64,000 nt of DNA, taken from Flavobacteriales bacterium UBA4422. GTDB lineage: Bacteria; Bacteroidota; Bacteroidia; Flavobacteriales_G; Salibacteraceae. This document shows, in pieces, positions 53,411-62,828 of this stretch (the stretch's first letter is position 1; each line of letters begins with the position of its first letter). The stretch lies in NCBI GenBank assembly GCA_002389645.1, contig DGQE01000039.1, positions 1 to 64,000 on the forward strand. Direction: 5' to 3'. A model generated the notes under the pieces. It ran no database searches. It worked only from the letters and a program-made list of their open reading frames with translations, and was not told the origin of the DNA. The position numbers and the translations under genes were made by a program.

Positions 53411-54043
53411 TTAATTTACGAATATCGTTAAGCCAATCAACAATTCTAATGAAGACGCTGTAATTGTATATGGGCCAGAAGGCATTCCTGTACCATATTC
53501 AATGTAGAGCCCCGCACTATTTACTCTGATCGGTTTATCGTAAAGATACTCATAACCATCCCTATCACGGAGCACTAAAACAAAGCTCTTTCCATCATAG
53601 TTCGACAAAGATACTTTTTGTCGTTTGTCTTTGACCAAAGATTGAGGAGTTATGCGCGTTGCTTTTTTCAACCGTTCAATGCCGATAAAAACTGGGATAG
53701 CAGGTGTATGGTTAACTTTACCATTTCTTAACTCTTCTCTTATTCTGTAGTAAGACCACCCTGGAGCAGGTTCAAAATCAACTTCAAATAGCTTTTGACT
53801 AGAAGCATTTGCGTCAAGTCCTTTAGATTTTTTCCAAACGTCAAACTTTACGTTGTCTATGCTTTTCTCTAAATAATAGAACTTTACGTTTACATTTTCC
53901 TTTGGCATCCATGTCACTTTTACCTGATCGTGGGCATCATCTGGAAGGACGAAAAATTCTTGAAAATTTTCCATACTGAAGTTGAATGCCATCATCATTA
54001 GGCAAATGAAAATCCAAATACTATGACTTAATATTTTTTTCAA
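53411..54043 (-). CDS. Short secreted protein: FnIII-like plus T9SS-CTD-like region (paralogue B)
   Basis: The protein has 210 residues from a TTG start (54043), with signal MKKILSHSIWIFICLMMMAF. It aligns with the gene at 52734-53372 through QVKVTWMPKENVNVKFYYLE, LFEVDFEPAPGWSYYRIREE, FIGIERLKKA, VLVLRDRDGYEYL and PSGPYTITASSLELLIGL. Identity is low outside these blocks, so the duplication is old. Function unknown. The pair lies between the VWA and AAA+ genes in opposite orientation. Confidence 0.6.
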   Translation of the reverse strand: MKKILSHSIWIFICLMMMAFNFSMENFQEFFVLPDDAHDQVKVTWMPKENVNVKFYYLEKSIDNVKFDVWKKSKGLDANASSQKLFEVDFEPAPGWSYYRIREELRNGKVNHTPAIPVFIGIERLKKATRITPQSLVKDKRQKVSLSNYDGKSFVLVLRDRDGYEYLYDKPIRVNSAGLYIEYGTGMPSGPYTITASSLELLIGLTIFVN

Positions 54044-54181
54044 AATGGGCGCAAAAGAACACAGTTTTAAGCTATTTTCCTATTGCTTAATGAACACTTC
54101 AAAATATTTAATCTCAGCTGAGTATAAAACTTTTATCCTATTCTTTGTTACTTAGAAAAAGATCTTAAATCTTACCATTAA

Positions 54182-55630
54182 ATGGAGCTTTACAAGACTA
54201 TTGGCGAATTAAAAAAATCAGGATACGAATCGTTAAGTATCAAAGATGAACTCAGAAAGAATTTAATTGACCTTCTACGAAAAGGACAAGAACCTTTTGA
54301 AGGAGTGGTTGGATACCAAGATACTGTGATACCGCAGCTTCAGCGTGCGATTTTAGCAAAGCACAACATTAGCCTGCTAGGTTTGAGAGGACAAGCCAAA
54401 ACAACTATTGCTCGATTGATGGTTGGTTTGTTGGATGAATATATCCCAGCCATTGAAGGAAGCGAACTGAATGAAGATCCCTTGCAGCCGATTACAAAAA
54501 AGGCAAAAGCCATCATCGAAGAATTTGGTGATGCAACTCCATTACGGTGGATTCATCGCAGTGAACGGTATACTGAAAAGTTGGCTACTCCCGATGTATC
54601 TGTTTCTGACCTAATTGGAGATTTGGACCCCATAAAAGCAGCACACTTGAAACTAAACTTTTCGGACGAAGAGGCTATTCATTATGGATTGGTTCCGCAT
54701 TCTAATCGTGGCATTTTTGTGATTAATGAGTTGCCCGACCTGCAACCTAGAATCCAAGTATCCTTGTTTAATATCTTACAAGAAGGAGATATCCAGATCA
54801 GAGGATTTAAGGTTCGCTTGCCTCAAGATATTCAGTTTGTTTTTACTTCTAACCCAGAGGACTACACGAATAGAGGTTCTATTATTACTCCTTTGAAGGA
54901 TAGGATCCAAAGTCAGATAATCACGCATTACCCAATGAATATCGATGACTCAAAAATCATAACAAGGCAAGAGTCTCAGATTGAAGAGTCTCAGAAATCT
55001 ATGGTTTCTGTTCCTGTCTTACTAGATGACATGATTGAAGAACTTTCATTCGTTGCACGAGAAAGTGAATTAATTGATCAAAAAAGTGGAGTTTCTGTGC
55101 GGTTGAGTATTACTGCATTTGAAAATTTAATTGCAACTGCTGAGCTTCGAGCGTTAAAGAATGGACAAAGCAAAACCACCGTTAGAATAAGTGATTTGAT
55201 AGGCGCTATTCCTGCCATAACAGGAAAGGTGGAATTGGTGTATGAAGGAGAACAAGAGGGAGCGCTTCAAGTAGCTCATCAAATTATTCGTCATACTATT
55301 CGTAAGGAGTTCTTAAAAACCTTTCCAAGTCCAGAAAAGCTATCGAAAAGGGAAGCACCATCGCCTTATGATCCGATTGTTGAATGGTTTGGGAACAATT
55401 CTCTTGACTTAGACAACGATGCTGCAGACGAGGAGTATGCAGAGAAACTTTTGGCTGTTAAGCCGTTAATCAAATTCATTAATGACTTTATGCCACGAGC
55501 GGAAAAAGATCAGATGCCGCTATATGCAGAATTTGTTCTTCATGCACTGGCTGAATATTCTTTAATCAGTAAAAAGAGTTATCATGGAAGTGTAAACTTC
55601 AATGATATGCTCGGATCAATGCTCTCTTAA
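54182..55630 (+). CDS. MoxR/magnesium-chelatase-like AAA+ ATPase
   Basis: The protein has 482 residues. The P-loop is LLGLRGQAKTTIARL, with Ala in place of the Gly before Lys. Walker B is GIFVINELPDLQ, with Asn where most AAA+ proteins have Asp. I recall both variants as typical of this family, so they probably do not abolish function. VSLFNILQEGDIQIRGFKVR, the sensor FVFTSNPEDYTNRG and PLKDRIQSQI follow. The C-terminal helical lid ends with ADEEYAEKLL. It probably pairs with the VWA protein as a chaperone or metal-insertion unit; substrates unknown. The 3' end overlaps the convergent subtilase gene by 4 bp. Confidence 0.82.
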   Translation: MELYKTIGELKKSGYESLSIKDELRKNLIDLLRKGQEPFEGVVGYQDTVIPQLQRAILAKHNISLLGLRGQAKTTIARLMVGLLDEYIPAIEGSELNEDPLQPITKKAKAIIEEFGDATPLRWIHRSERYTEKLATPDVSVSDLIGDLDPIKAAHLKLNFSDEEAIHYGLVPHSNRGIFVINELPDLQPRIQVSLFNILQEGDIQIRGFKVRLPQDIQFVFTSNPEDYTNRGSIITPLKDRIQSQIITHYPMNIDDSKIITRQESQIEESQKSMVSVPVLLDDMIEELSFVARESELIDQKSGVSVRLSITAFENLIATAELRALKNGQSKTTVRISDLIGAIPAITGKVELVYEGEQEGALQVAHQIIRHTIRKEFLKTFPSPEKLSKREAPSPYDPIVEWFGNNSLDLDNDAADEEYAEKLLAVKPLIKFINDFMPRAEKDQMPLYAEFVLHALAEYSLISKKSYHGSVNFNDMLGSMLS

Positions 55631-57201
55631 AGAGTTCTAATCATGTTTAATGCGGAATAGGCATTAATCACACTTCCAGACTTGCAGAGTGTTTTAAAAG
55701 CTACTTTTTCTTTGGTTCCAGGAATAAGCACTTTCTTATCGCTTAGGTCTGTGGCCGATTTGATTAGTAGCTGTTGGAGTTGTAGCGCAGTCAACTCCGG
55801 ATTCATCGACCAAACCAAAGCTGCTACACCGCAAGCAACAGGAGCAGCCATGCTTGTACCGCTGCGAAAACCATAATTGTTTCCTGGTAGGGTAGAGTAT
55901 ATGTCCTCTCCCGGAGCGAAAATGTCAACAGATTCGGTTCCGTAATTGGAGAAAGCAGCAGTAATTTTTTTTCCTTTTGTTGGAGACAAAGCTCCAATGC
56001 AGAGAAAGCTGCTCTGGCCTTGCAGAGTCAATCCATCGTCATTGGGGTAATTATTGGCTTCGTCTATGTCTTCGCTATCATTTCCTGCGGCATGCACGAT
56101 TAAGACATTTTTTGAAGCTGCATAGTTAAGGGCGTCATAAACTAACCTTTTGTCTGGTGAAATGCCCTTCCCAAAACTCATATTGATAATGTTGGCACCA
56201 TTATCGGCAGCGTATCTTATAGCATTGGCAACATCCAAGTCGCGTTCATCTCCATCTGGAACAGCGCGCAAAACCATAATTTCCGCAGCTCCATAAGCCA
56301 CGCCTTGCGATCCTTTATCATTATCTCGAGTGGACGCAATAATGCCTGCCACATGGGTTCCATGCTCTGCATGCTCACCGCCATAATGATTGTTTCCATA
56401 TTTAGACCCTGTTTGTGGCATTCCTGCCTTAGGATCAAAATCAAAATTCAACCAGTAGGCAGCATACTTATCTGCTTGTGAGTCCATTTCTTCGAGGTCT
56501 GATTGTTCAATCCCTAAAGTTTTGAAAACGGAGAAAATGCGCTTTGCCTTTTTGATGTCTTCACTGGAATCTTTGATGTTCTTAACATCCTTATAGGTAT
56601 ATTCTTCCTTTCCAGTAGCAGCTTTGGCTGTTGAGTCTATTTTATTGTAAACTAGGCTGAATTGTCCAAGTCCACTCATTTCTTCACTGCTCTCGTTGTA
56701 GATATTTACAGCATCGGTTAGTACCTCTTCCGTTAGCCACTCAGGATAGGGTTTCTGTTCGTTTTTTAATCGTTTGCTCAATCGAAGAACACGCGTTGCT
56801 TCCATATTATCATAGATCACATTTTGACCATTACTGTCTACTAGGAAGTTCCAACCGTGCACATCATCTACGAAACCATTTTGATCATCATCTTTTCCAT
56901 TATTGGGTATTTCATTGGTGTTGGTCCAAATGCTTTCGCTCAAGTCTTCATGTTCAATATCAACACCAGAATCAATAACGGCAACTACGATTTTTTTCTT
57001 GGGTTTAGCACCAGCCAATTGCTCTGAATAAACTTGATCAGTGCCAGTTCCGTAGACTTTGGCATCCTTAAATGACAAGTTATGCCATTCTTTTTTAACC
57101 TCTGGTTTAAGCTTTTTTGTTGTTTTAGCTGTTGACTGTAAAGATTGTCCAAACGATGCGCTCGCGATCAATAATAGACCTAAGGAGATGGTTAGCTTCA
57201 T
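55627..57201 (-). CDS. S8 family serine peptidase (subtilase)
   Basis: The protein has 524 residues from ATG 57201 (an upstream in-frame ATG at 57231 would lengthen the signal peptide). Signal MKLTISLGLLLIASASFGQS. Catalytic triad: D in VVAVIDSGVDIEHEDL (about 75), H in AEHGTHVAGIIAS (about 283), S in SGTSMAAPVACGVA (about 450). An insertion of about 150 residues between D and H, helical and charged (DIKKAKRIFSVFKTLGIEQS), is a feature of the Bacteroidota subgroup. Secreted, with no clear T9SS domain: the chain ends at NAYSALNMIRTL soon after the catalytic domain. Confidence 0.92.
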   Translation of the reverse strand: MKLTISLGLLLIASASFGQSLQSTAKTTKKLKPEVKKEWHNLSFKDAKVYGTGTDQVYSEQLAGAKPKKKIVVAVIDSGVDIEHEDLSESIWTNTNEIPNNGKDDDQNGFVDDVHGWNFLVDSNGQNVIYDNMEATRVLRLSKRLKNEQKPYPEWLTEEVLTDAVNIYNESSEEMSGLGQFSLVYNKIDSTAKAATGKEEYTYKDVKNIKDSSEDIKKAKRIFSVFKTLGIEQSDLEEMDSQADKYAAYWLNFDFDPKAGMPQTGSKYGNNHYGGEHAEHGTHVAGIIASTRDNDKGSQGVAYGAAEIMVLRAVPDGDERDLDVANAIRYAADNGANIINMSFGKGISPDKRLVYDALNYAASKNVLIVHAAGNDSEDIDEANNYPNDDGLTLQGQSSFLCIGALSPTKGKKITAAFSNYGTESVDIFAPGEDIYSTLPGNNYGFRSGTSMAAPVACGVAALVWSMNPELTALQLQQLLIKSATDLSDKKVLIPGTKEKVAFKTLCKSGSVINAYSALNMIRTL

Positions 57202-57323
57202 GTTTCTAGTTTGTGCTTCAAACAAAAGCATAATTCTGCTTGATTGAGTCTTGATTGTGACGAGATGTCGTTAAATGTTTTAAAAACTAACAAAATAAGG
57301 CGTCAACGATTAATTTTATAAGC

Positions 57324-58703
57324 TTGAAGTATGCAGTTGTTGATATTGAAACCACAGGAGGAAGTGCGAAAAGCAATTCCATAACGGAGATTGCAATCAT
57401 AAGGATTGAGAATGGGGTTGAAATAGACCGTTTCGAAACACTTATTAATCCTAACCGACTCATCCCACCTAAGATATCTACGCTCACTGGAATAACCAAT
57501 GAAATGGTTTCTGATGCTCCCGAATTTCATGAAGTGGCACAAGCTATTTGGGAAAGAACACACGATCATGTATTTGTAGCTCATAATGTAAATTTTGACT
57601 ACAGTTTTATTAGAGAGCAATTTGCCCTTTTGGGTTCTCAATGGCGGCCGAAAAGATTATGTACGGTGCGCCTGTCTAGAAAATTAATTCCCAATTTGTA
57701 TTCTTATAGCTTAGGAAAGATTGCAGAGCAGTTAGGGTATAGAATTAACGCAAGGCATAGAGCAATGGGGGACTGCGATTTCACAGCAAACTTGTTTTTG
57801 AGGTTGCTGGAAAAGGATAAGGATGGCCATATTGCTTATTCATTAAATGCTAGGTCGCGTGAGGCAACTCTGCCGCCATTACTCAAACGCGAGCGCTTTG
57901 ATACAATGCCTACAACGCAAGGAGTTTATATTTTTAAAGGACCTAACAACAAAGTTATATATGTGGGTAAAGCCAACAATCTTAAGGAGCGGGTTGCAGA
58001 TCATTTTAGAGGAAATACGCACACTGGGTTAAAGAATCGTTTCAGTGAGAAGATTGAAGACCTAGAATGGATTGAATGCCCTAATGAAATGATTTCATTG
58101 CTCACAGAAGCCAATCAGATTAAAAAGCATTGGCCACCTTATAACCGTTTAATGAAGAGGGTGACTCTAAATTGGGGTGTGTACAAATACATCGATCAAC
58201 GTGGATACGGTCGGTTTAATTTTGGTCGAGTAGGGAAGTGGGATAAACCTATTTTCTCATTTAAAAGTCAGTTTGAGGTTAAGACGAGGTTAGAGTTTCT
58301 CTGCACAAAATATGATCTTTGCGCCAAGTATTGTGGTTTGCAAGATCATGGTGAAGAATGCTTGGTTGATTATTACGGAATGTGCAAGCAAGCGTGTATC
58401 GGGGTTGAAGCTCCTGAAGCTTATAACATCAGATTTAACGAAGCTCTTGCAGAGTTAACACAGCTTGGTAAAACGATGCTGATCAAGGGTCAAGGGTTTA
58501 AAGAGAATGAAAGTAGTATCGTTTTGTTAGAAGGTGGAAGGTATAAAGGACATGGATTGGTTCCAAACAGTATCAACTTTGAGAATCTGAACGAAGTAAA
58601 AGATTGGATAGAAACGGGATATGATGATCAAGATATTCAGTCTGTAATAATGAGTCAACTCTCAAAAAAATCCTCTGAATCTGAAGTACTTATCATTGAC
58701 TAG
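57324..58703 (+). CDS. DnaQ-like exonuclease fused to GIY-YIG nuclease, UvrC-like Cys cluster
   Basis: The protein has 459 residues from TTG 57324. The N-terminal DEDD 3'-5' exonuclease (epsilon type) has VVDIETTGG (D7, E9), VFVAHNVNFDYSFI, and HRAMGDCDFTA. The GIY-YIG domain begins at about 198 with TQGVYIFKGPNNKVIYVGKA and ends with NEMISLLTEANQIKKHWPPY. A C-terminal region has CAKYC near 333, then CLVDYYGMCKQAC, the C-x7-C-x3-C pattern of UvrC. The fusion is known in Bacteroidota and suggests a DNA repair nuclease; what it cuts is not shown. The 3' end overlaps the patatin gene by 11 bp. Confidence 0.88.
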   Translation: MKYAVVDIETTGGSAKSNSITEIAIIRIENGVEIDRFETLINPNRLIPPKISTLTGITNEMVSDAPEFHEVAQAIWERTHDHVFVAHNVNFDYSFIREQFALLGSQWRPKRLCTVRLSRKLIPNLYSYSLGKIAEQLGYRINARHRAMGDCDFTANLFLRLLEKDKDGHIAYSLNARSREATLPPLLKRERFDTMPTTQGVYIFKGPNNKVIYVGKANNLKERVADHFRGNTHTGLKNRFSEKIEDLEWIECPNEMISLLTEANQIKKHWPPYNRLMKRVTLNWGVYKYIDQRGYGRFNFGRVGKWDKPIFSFKSQFEVKTRLEFLCTKYDLCAKYCGLQDHGEECLVDYYGMCKQACIGVEAPEAYNIRFNEALAELTQLGKTMLIKGQGFKENESSIVLLEGGRYKGHGLVPNSINFENLNEVKDWIETGYDDQDIQSVIMSQLSKKSSESEVLIID

Positions 58704-60942
58704 ACCTCAATATTTCGTTTAATCTGATAAATGCTTTTGTGTTGGTTTCGCTATCCAATGAAGATTGAATTCGATCTTTCTCTTTTTTTGTTAAGTGCCA
58801 ACTCAGGCTAATTGGATTCGTTTCTGACCGATTTAAAACAAACTCTACCACTTCAATCTCACCACCATACCATTCGTATGCTTGTCTTACTTGGTCTTCC
58901 ATAGCATAGTCTTGCACATCGATTATAGTTGTGTAAAATGTGCCAAAAGGCTGAGTCAAAGACTCCCACAAACTTCTTGTTTTACTTGCTTTTATATCTC
59001 TGAATTTTTGCTGATCTCGTATTTGAATGATCACGATTTTTTGTGTGTTGTCGACAAGCCAATTTCGAAAAGAGTACATGAATTTCAGGGTATTACTGAA
59101 CCCGTAATTGTCGCGAATGCCAGCATCCAATATTTCGATTGTTGGTTCACTGGGGAGTTTAGTTGCTGGGAAAACATATGGAAACGTTGCATTCATTCTT
59201 AGGGCTGAAAGAAAGCTTAGATCACGTGCCCCTTGTTCATTAAAAAATCTTGTAAACTCTATATTTTCATTAATCTGATCGTGAGCTGTGTTATGTGCTA
59301 AATAGGATACCCCTTGTGATGAAATGATTAATTTCCTTCCATCATTACTCACCGTTGGAGCCATTAGCATCAATGGCATTTTGGCTTCGTACTCTAGTTG
59401 GGCGTAATCACTAAGTGCTCTATTCATCCACCCTCTGGTATCATTATTTAGTTTAACCTCGAATGCTCTTGATCGATCATTACGATATGACTGCCCTGCG
59501 TATTCAAAGGTTTTAAAACGAAGAAAAATATCGTTGAGTACTGCTTTTGCGGCAACAGGATTTAACTTATCTCTAGATATATCATCCATAATGACTCCAA
59601 ACGATGGAACGGAGTCTTGACTGTTTTTACGATATAAATACTCCCTTAGATATGCCGCGCCCACAACACCGCCTGATGAGCCTGAAATAAGAACCGCATT
59701 TTTCCATAATTCATTTTTACTGATGTCGTTTGCTTCATTCAGTGACATCATCGTCCATAATGCGGAACGCAATCCGCCACCGGGCACATTAATGAAAACG
59801 GCAATAGGTTCTTTCTCTTGGGTTTTGTGTTTCCAGTTTTCTAAAAGTTTTAGCCCTCGCTTTATGTCGGCTTTGTAGATTATGTTGTTTTCTTGAAAAG
59901 CTCTAATATTATCTTGTGTGTAGGCTGTTTTGGTTGTGTCGTAATTGAGGCCATATGCTTGGCTTCCATAGTCAAGGGTGTTCTGCTGCGAAATCTGGTT
60001 AAGGAGCAGAGTTAATCCAATAATTACGACAGAGGTCCATCCTTTAAACCAAGAATAGAAAGCTGAGGCAATCATTATCAGTATAGTGAAGAATAATAAT
60101 ATACTGGCTGAGGCGGGAATCATGAGCCATTTTGAGTCGTTGAACCAACCCAAGAAGAATAATGAAACAATAATTCCAACTTGAAAAAGTGAAGCGTTAA
60201 TTCGGTTATGTGCAAACACCTTTTCTAGCGTTTCAGGTTTGTAATGACTACTCTCTCGTGCTAGAGCAATCTTGCCATAGTTGCCTATATATGTGCTGAC
60301 TTTCCATTGCTTTTTAGAGGTTGCGGAAAGGCCAGACCATTTCTTTTTATTGCCAAATAGATCATTTACAGGGTTTAATATTCCTCTATCATTTTTAGTG
60401 CGAAATGATTGCCCACTTTTATTAGTGATTAAAAAGTAGCCCAGCGTGAAAAGGATGAAAATTAAGTTGCCAACTAAAAAGCCAATGGCATTAATGATAG
60501 TTTGTTGTAATTCAATCTGCTCAAACTCCAACTGAAACGTAACCATACTATAGAGGTATAAAGCAGAGAAGGAGAGAGGAAGTATGATGTTGTTTTGACA
60601 ATACTTAATGAATGGACGGTGCAACGTAGCAAGAAAGGGAAATCTAAACCCGTTGACTACGTAACTTGAGAGGTTAAATGCCATTATAAATCCACCCAAC
60701 GAAACTCCTAGGATTAAATGGGATAGAAAATTGACTTCGCCTAGATACTCAGGCTGCAGAAATAAATAAGGTATTCCGTATTTTAAGCTGAATACTCTTA
60801 GGATAACACCAAAAAGAATAAGCCAAAACAACAGCAAGATTAAGTTTTTCTTCAAATGCACGAATAGCAGTTGAACCGGAAAAAAATACACTATTCTTTC
60901 CCACCTTTTGTAAGGAGGCTTGTTCTGAGCTGATTTTGCCAT
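58693..60942 (-). CDS. Membrane-anchored patatin-like phospholipase
   Basis: The protein has 749 residues from ATG 60942. The N-terminal half holds about seven membrane helices (NLILLLFWLILFGVILRVF, HLILGVSLGGFIMAFNLSSY, VGIIVSLFFLGWF, MIPASASILLFFTILIMIAS, and others). The C-terminal half is a patatin lipase: oxyanion motif INVPGGGLRSALW, nucleophile elbow ISGSSGGVVGAAYL (Ser in GSSGG), and the catalytic Asp in EILDAGIRDNYG. It would hydrolyse acyl esters at the inner membrane surface. Membrane-embedded patatins of this type are little studied. Next to ftcD (42 bp) but with no obvious functional link. Confidence 0.85.
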   Translation of the reverse strand: MAKSAQNKPPYKRWERIVYFFPVQLLFVHLKKNLILLLFWLILFGVILRVFSLKYGIPYLFLQPEYLGEVNFLSHLILGVSLGGFIMAFNLSSYVVNGFRFPFLATLHRPFIKYCQNNIILPLSFSALYLYSMVTFQLEFEQIELQQTIINAIGFLVGNLIFILFTLGYFLITNKSGQSFRTKNDRGILNPVNDLFGNKKKWSGLSATSKKQWKVSTYIGNYGKIALARESSHYKPETLEKVFAHNRINASLFQVGIIVSLFFLGWFNDSKWLMIPASASILLFFTILIMIASAFYSWFKGWTSVVIIGLTLLLNQISQQNTLDYGSQAYGLNYDTTKTAYTQDNIRAFQENNIIYKADIKRGLKLLENWKHKTQEKEPIAVFINVPGGGLRSALWTMMSLNEANDISKNELWKNAVLISGSSGGVVGAAYLREYLYRKNSQDSVPSFGVIMDDISRDKLNPVAAKAVLNDIFLRFKTFEYAGQSYRNDRSRAFEVKLNNDTRGWMNRALSDYAQLEYEAKMPLMLMAPTVSNDGRKLIISSQGVSYLAHNTAHDQINENIEFTRFFNEQGARDLSFLSALRMNATFPYVFPATKLPSEPTIEILDAGIRDNYGFSNTLKFMYSFRNWLVDNTQKIVIIQIRDQQKFRDIKASKTRSLWESLTQPFGTFYTTIIDVQDYAMEDQVRQAYEWYGGEIEVVEFVLNRSETNPISLSWHLTKKEKDRIQSSLDSETNTKAFIRLNEILRSSQ

Positions 60943-60984
60943 AAGCACAAGATAATGCGCTTATTCGAATAAAACTATCGAGAA

Positions 60985-62682
60985 TTAGATCTTGGAATAA
61001 ACTAATTCAAGAATTGTGTTTTCAAGTTCATGAGCCTTCTCTTCAATTTCGTTTGACTCCTTGAAAATACTTTCGTTGTAGTCGTTATCTTCAATTCCGG
61101 CAGCATTAATTTTCACATTCAAATGTGCTCCCCTTATTGCCGCCCTCGCGCACAGTGCGCCAACTCCGGCATCGCTAATTGAAGCTGGAAGACCAGTTTT
61201 TGCCATTTCAAGCATCACTTCCATACTTTCAAATGAAACTCTCATCACGGATAGTGGAACTTGAATTGCCCCTTTTGTAGCCTCAAGTATGGCATTTTTA
61301 CGCGTTGCCTTTTCTTCGTCTGTTCCTTTTGGTAATCCAAAAGCATCCATGATTAACGTGAACGCATTGGTATCCTCATCAACCAATCGCATCAATTCAT
61401 TTTTGTAACCCTGACCCTTCACTGCCCAATCAGAATAATACTCCCACTTGTCATCCCAACCGCGCTTATGTGATGAGAGATTGGCAACCATTGTTCCTAG
61501 AGAAACACCCAACGCAGCAACATAAGCGGATATCGATCCACCGCCTGGAGCAGGAGACTCTGATGCGGTTTCATTGGTAAACTCAGAAAGCGTCATGTCA
61601 ACAAGTTGCTTTTCCTTCTTCATTCGGTCTTCTAACACATACTCGATCACCCTTTCTCTCATATTGAAAGGAGCGAGTTCATCTAGTCCGAGTGATTTAA
61701 TGGCAATTTTCATGACTTCTTCATCATGTACACCAAGAGAACGATTTTGCTTTTTAAGAAAATAGTACCCAGCATCCATCAGTGCTTTTTTGGGTAGCAA
61801 TCCTATTAATTCAGAACCCGTTACACGCACACCTCTTACCTGAGCTCTTTCGCAGGTTTTGTCAAATGCTATGTGAATGGGAGTGACGGATATATTGGTG
61901 AGATTATAACTGATTTGAGCTACTCCGTACTCTTCGATAAACCAGCCAATGCCTTTTACACACTTTAATAGGCCAGGTTCGTTGATAGGCTTTCCATTTT
62001 CATCCTTCAAAATTTTACCGGTTAAAGAATCGCCTTCGCGTTTGGCTCTTCCTCTTTCTCTGATATCAAAAGCGATAGAGTTGGCTCTCCGTGTGCTTGT
62101 TGTGTTCAGGTTGATGTTGTACGCTACCAAAAAGTCTCTAGCACTAACGGCAATAGCACCCGATTTTTTTACTGTTTCGTTGAAAGATGTACTACCATAA
62201 TCAGGCTTCCAATCAGGATTGGAAAGTTTGTCTTTTAGGCCTTCATATTCTCCAGAGCGAACAGTTGCTAGATTTTTTCGGTTTTCAACAGTAGCAGCGT
62301 TTTCATAAAAATAGGTTGGGATTGAAAGTTCCTCGCCAATACGTTTCCCAAGCTTTCTTGCATATTCCACCGTTTCTTCCATCGAGATATTAGAGACAGG
62401 TACCAATGGACAAACATCTGTTGCTCCAAATCTTGGGTGCTCTCCTTTGTGGTTGCTCATGTCCAATAGCTCACTGGCTTTTTTAACCAATCTAAAAGTC
62501 GCCTCAATTACGGCTTCGGGCTCGCCAGCAATAGTTATAACTGTTCTGTTGGTGGCTTTACCGGGATCTACGTTAAGCAATAATGCTCCCTCAACAGTCT
62601 CAACCACATCTGTGATGGCTTTGATTTTTGCTGTGTCTCTTCCTTCGCTGATGTTAGGGACGCATTCTATTATCTTGTTCAT
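60985..62682 (-). CDS. ftcD: Fused glutamate formimidoyltransferase/formimido-THF cyclodeaminase
   Basis: The protein has 565 residues from ATG 62682 (MNKIIECVPNISEGRD). The first 310 residues are the formimidoyltransferase (ECVPNISEGRD, NHKGEHPRFGATDVCPLVPV, INLNTTSTRRANSIAFDI). The last 200 are the cyclodeaminase (FTNETASESPAPGGGSISAY, ALGVSLGTMVANLSSHKRGW, ISDAGVGALCARAAIRGAHL). This is the mammal-type two-domain fusion, which takes formimino-glutamate from histidine breakdown and returns the one-carbon unit to folate. No other hut genes are in the window. Confidence 0.95.
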   Translation of the reverse strand: MNKIIECVPNISEGRDTAKIKAITDVVETVEGALLLNVDPGKATNRTVITIAGEPEAVIEATFRLVKKASELLDMSNHKGEHPRFGATDVCPLVPVSNISMEETVEYARKLGKRIGEELSIPTYFYENAATVENRKNLATVRSGEYEGLKDKLSNPDWKPDYGSTSFNETVKKSGAIAVSARDFLVAYNINLNTTSTRRANSIAFDIRERGRAKREGDSLTGKILKDENGKPINEPGLLKCVKGIGWFIEEYGVAQISYNLTNISVTPIHIAFDKTCERAQVRGVRVTGSELIGLLPKKALMDAGYYFLKKQNRSLGVHDEEVMKIAIKSLGLDELAPFNMRERVIEYVLEDRMKKEKQLVDMTLSEFTNETASESPAPGGGSISAYVAALGVSLGTMVANLSSHKRGWDDKWEYYSDWAVKGQGYKNELMRLVDEDTNAFTLIMDAFGLPKGTDEEKATRKNAILEATKGAIQVPLSVMRVSFESMEVMLEMAKTGLPASISDAGVGALCARAAIRGAHLNVKINAAGIEDNDYNESIFKESNEIEEKAHELENTILELVYSKI

Positions 62683-62700
62683 GGTGTATAGTTTGATTGG

Positions 62701-62708
62701 CAAATCTA
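62701..62708 (-). promoter_or_regulatory. -7 element for ftcD
   Basis: TAGATTTG on the minus strand matches TAnnTTTG exactly, 18 nt before the ATG at 62682, so the leader would be only about ten nucleotides. Confidence 0.45.
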
Positions 62709-62828
62709 TAAGTTGAATAAATAGAAGTGTTCAATTTTTAAAGTTGCTTAGAAATACAATTGGTGACCATTATCATTTCGGATAACACTTGAATTTTGTC
62801 ATATTTGTCAATTAATCAATAAATTATT

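Noticed and set aside
54182..55630. AAA+ ATPase inactive because of Ala in Walker A and Asn in Walker B
   Set aside because: I recall these variants as typical of the family, and the rest of the ATPase motifs are intact.
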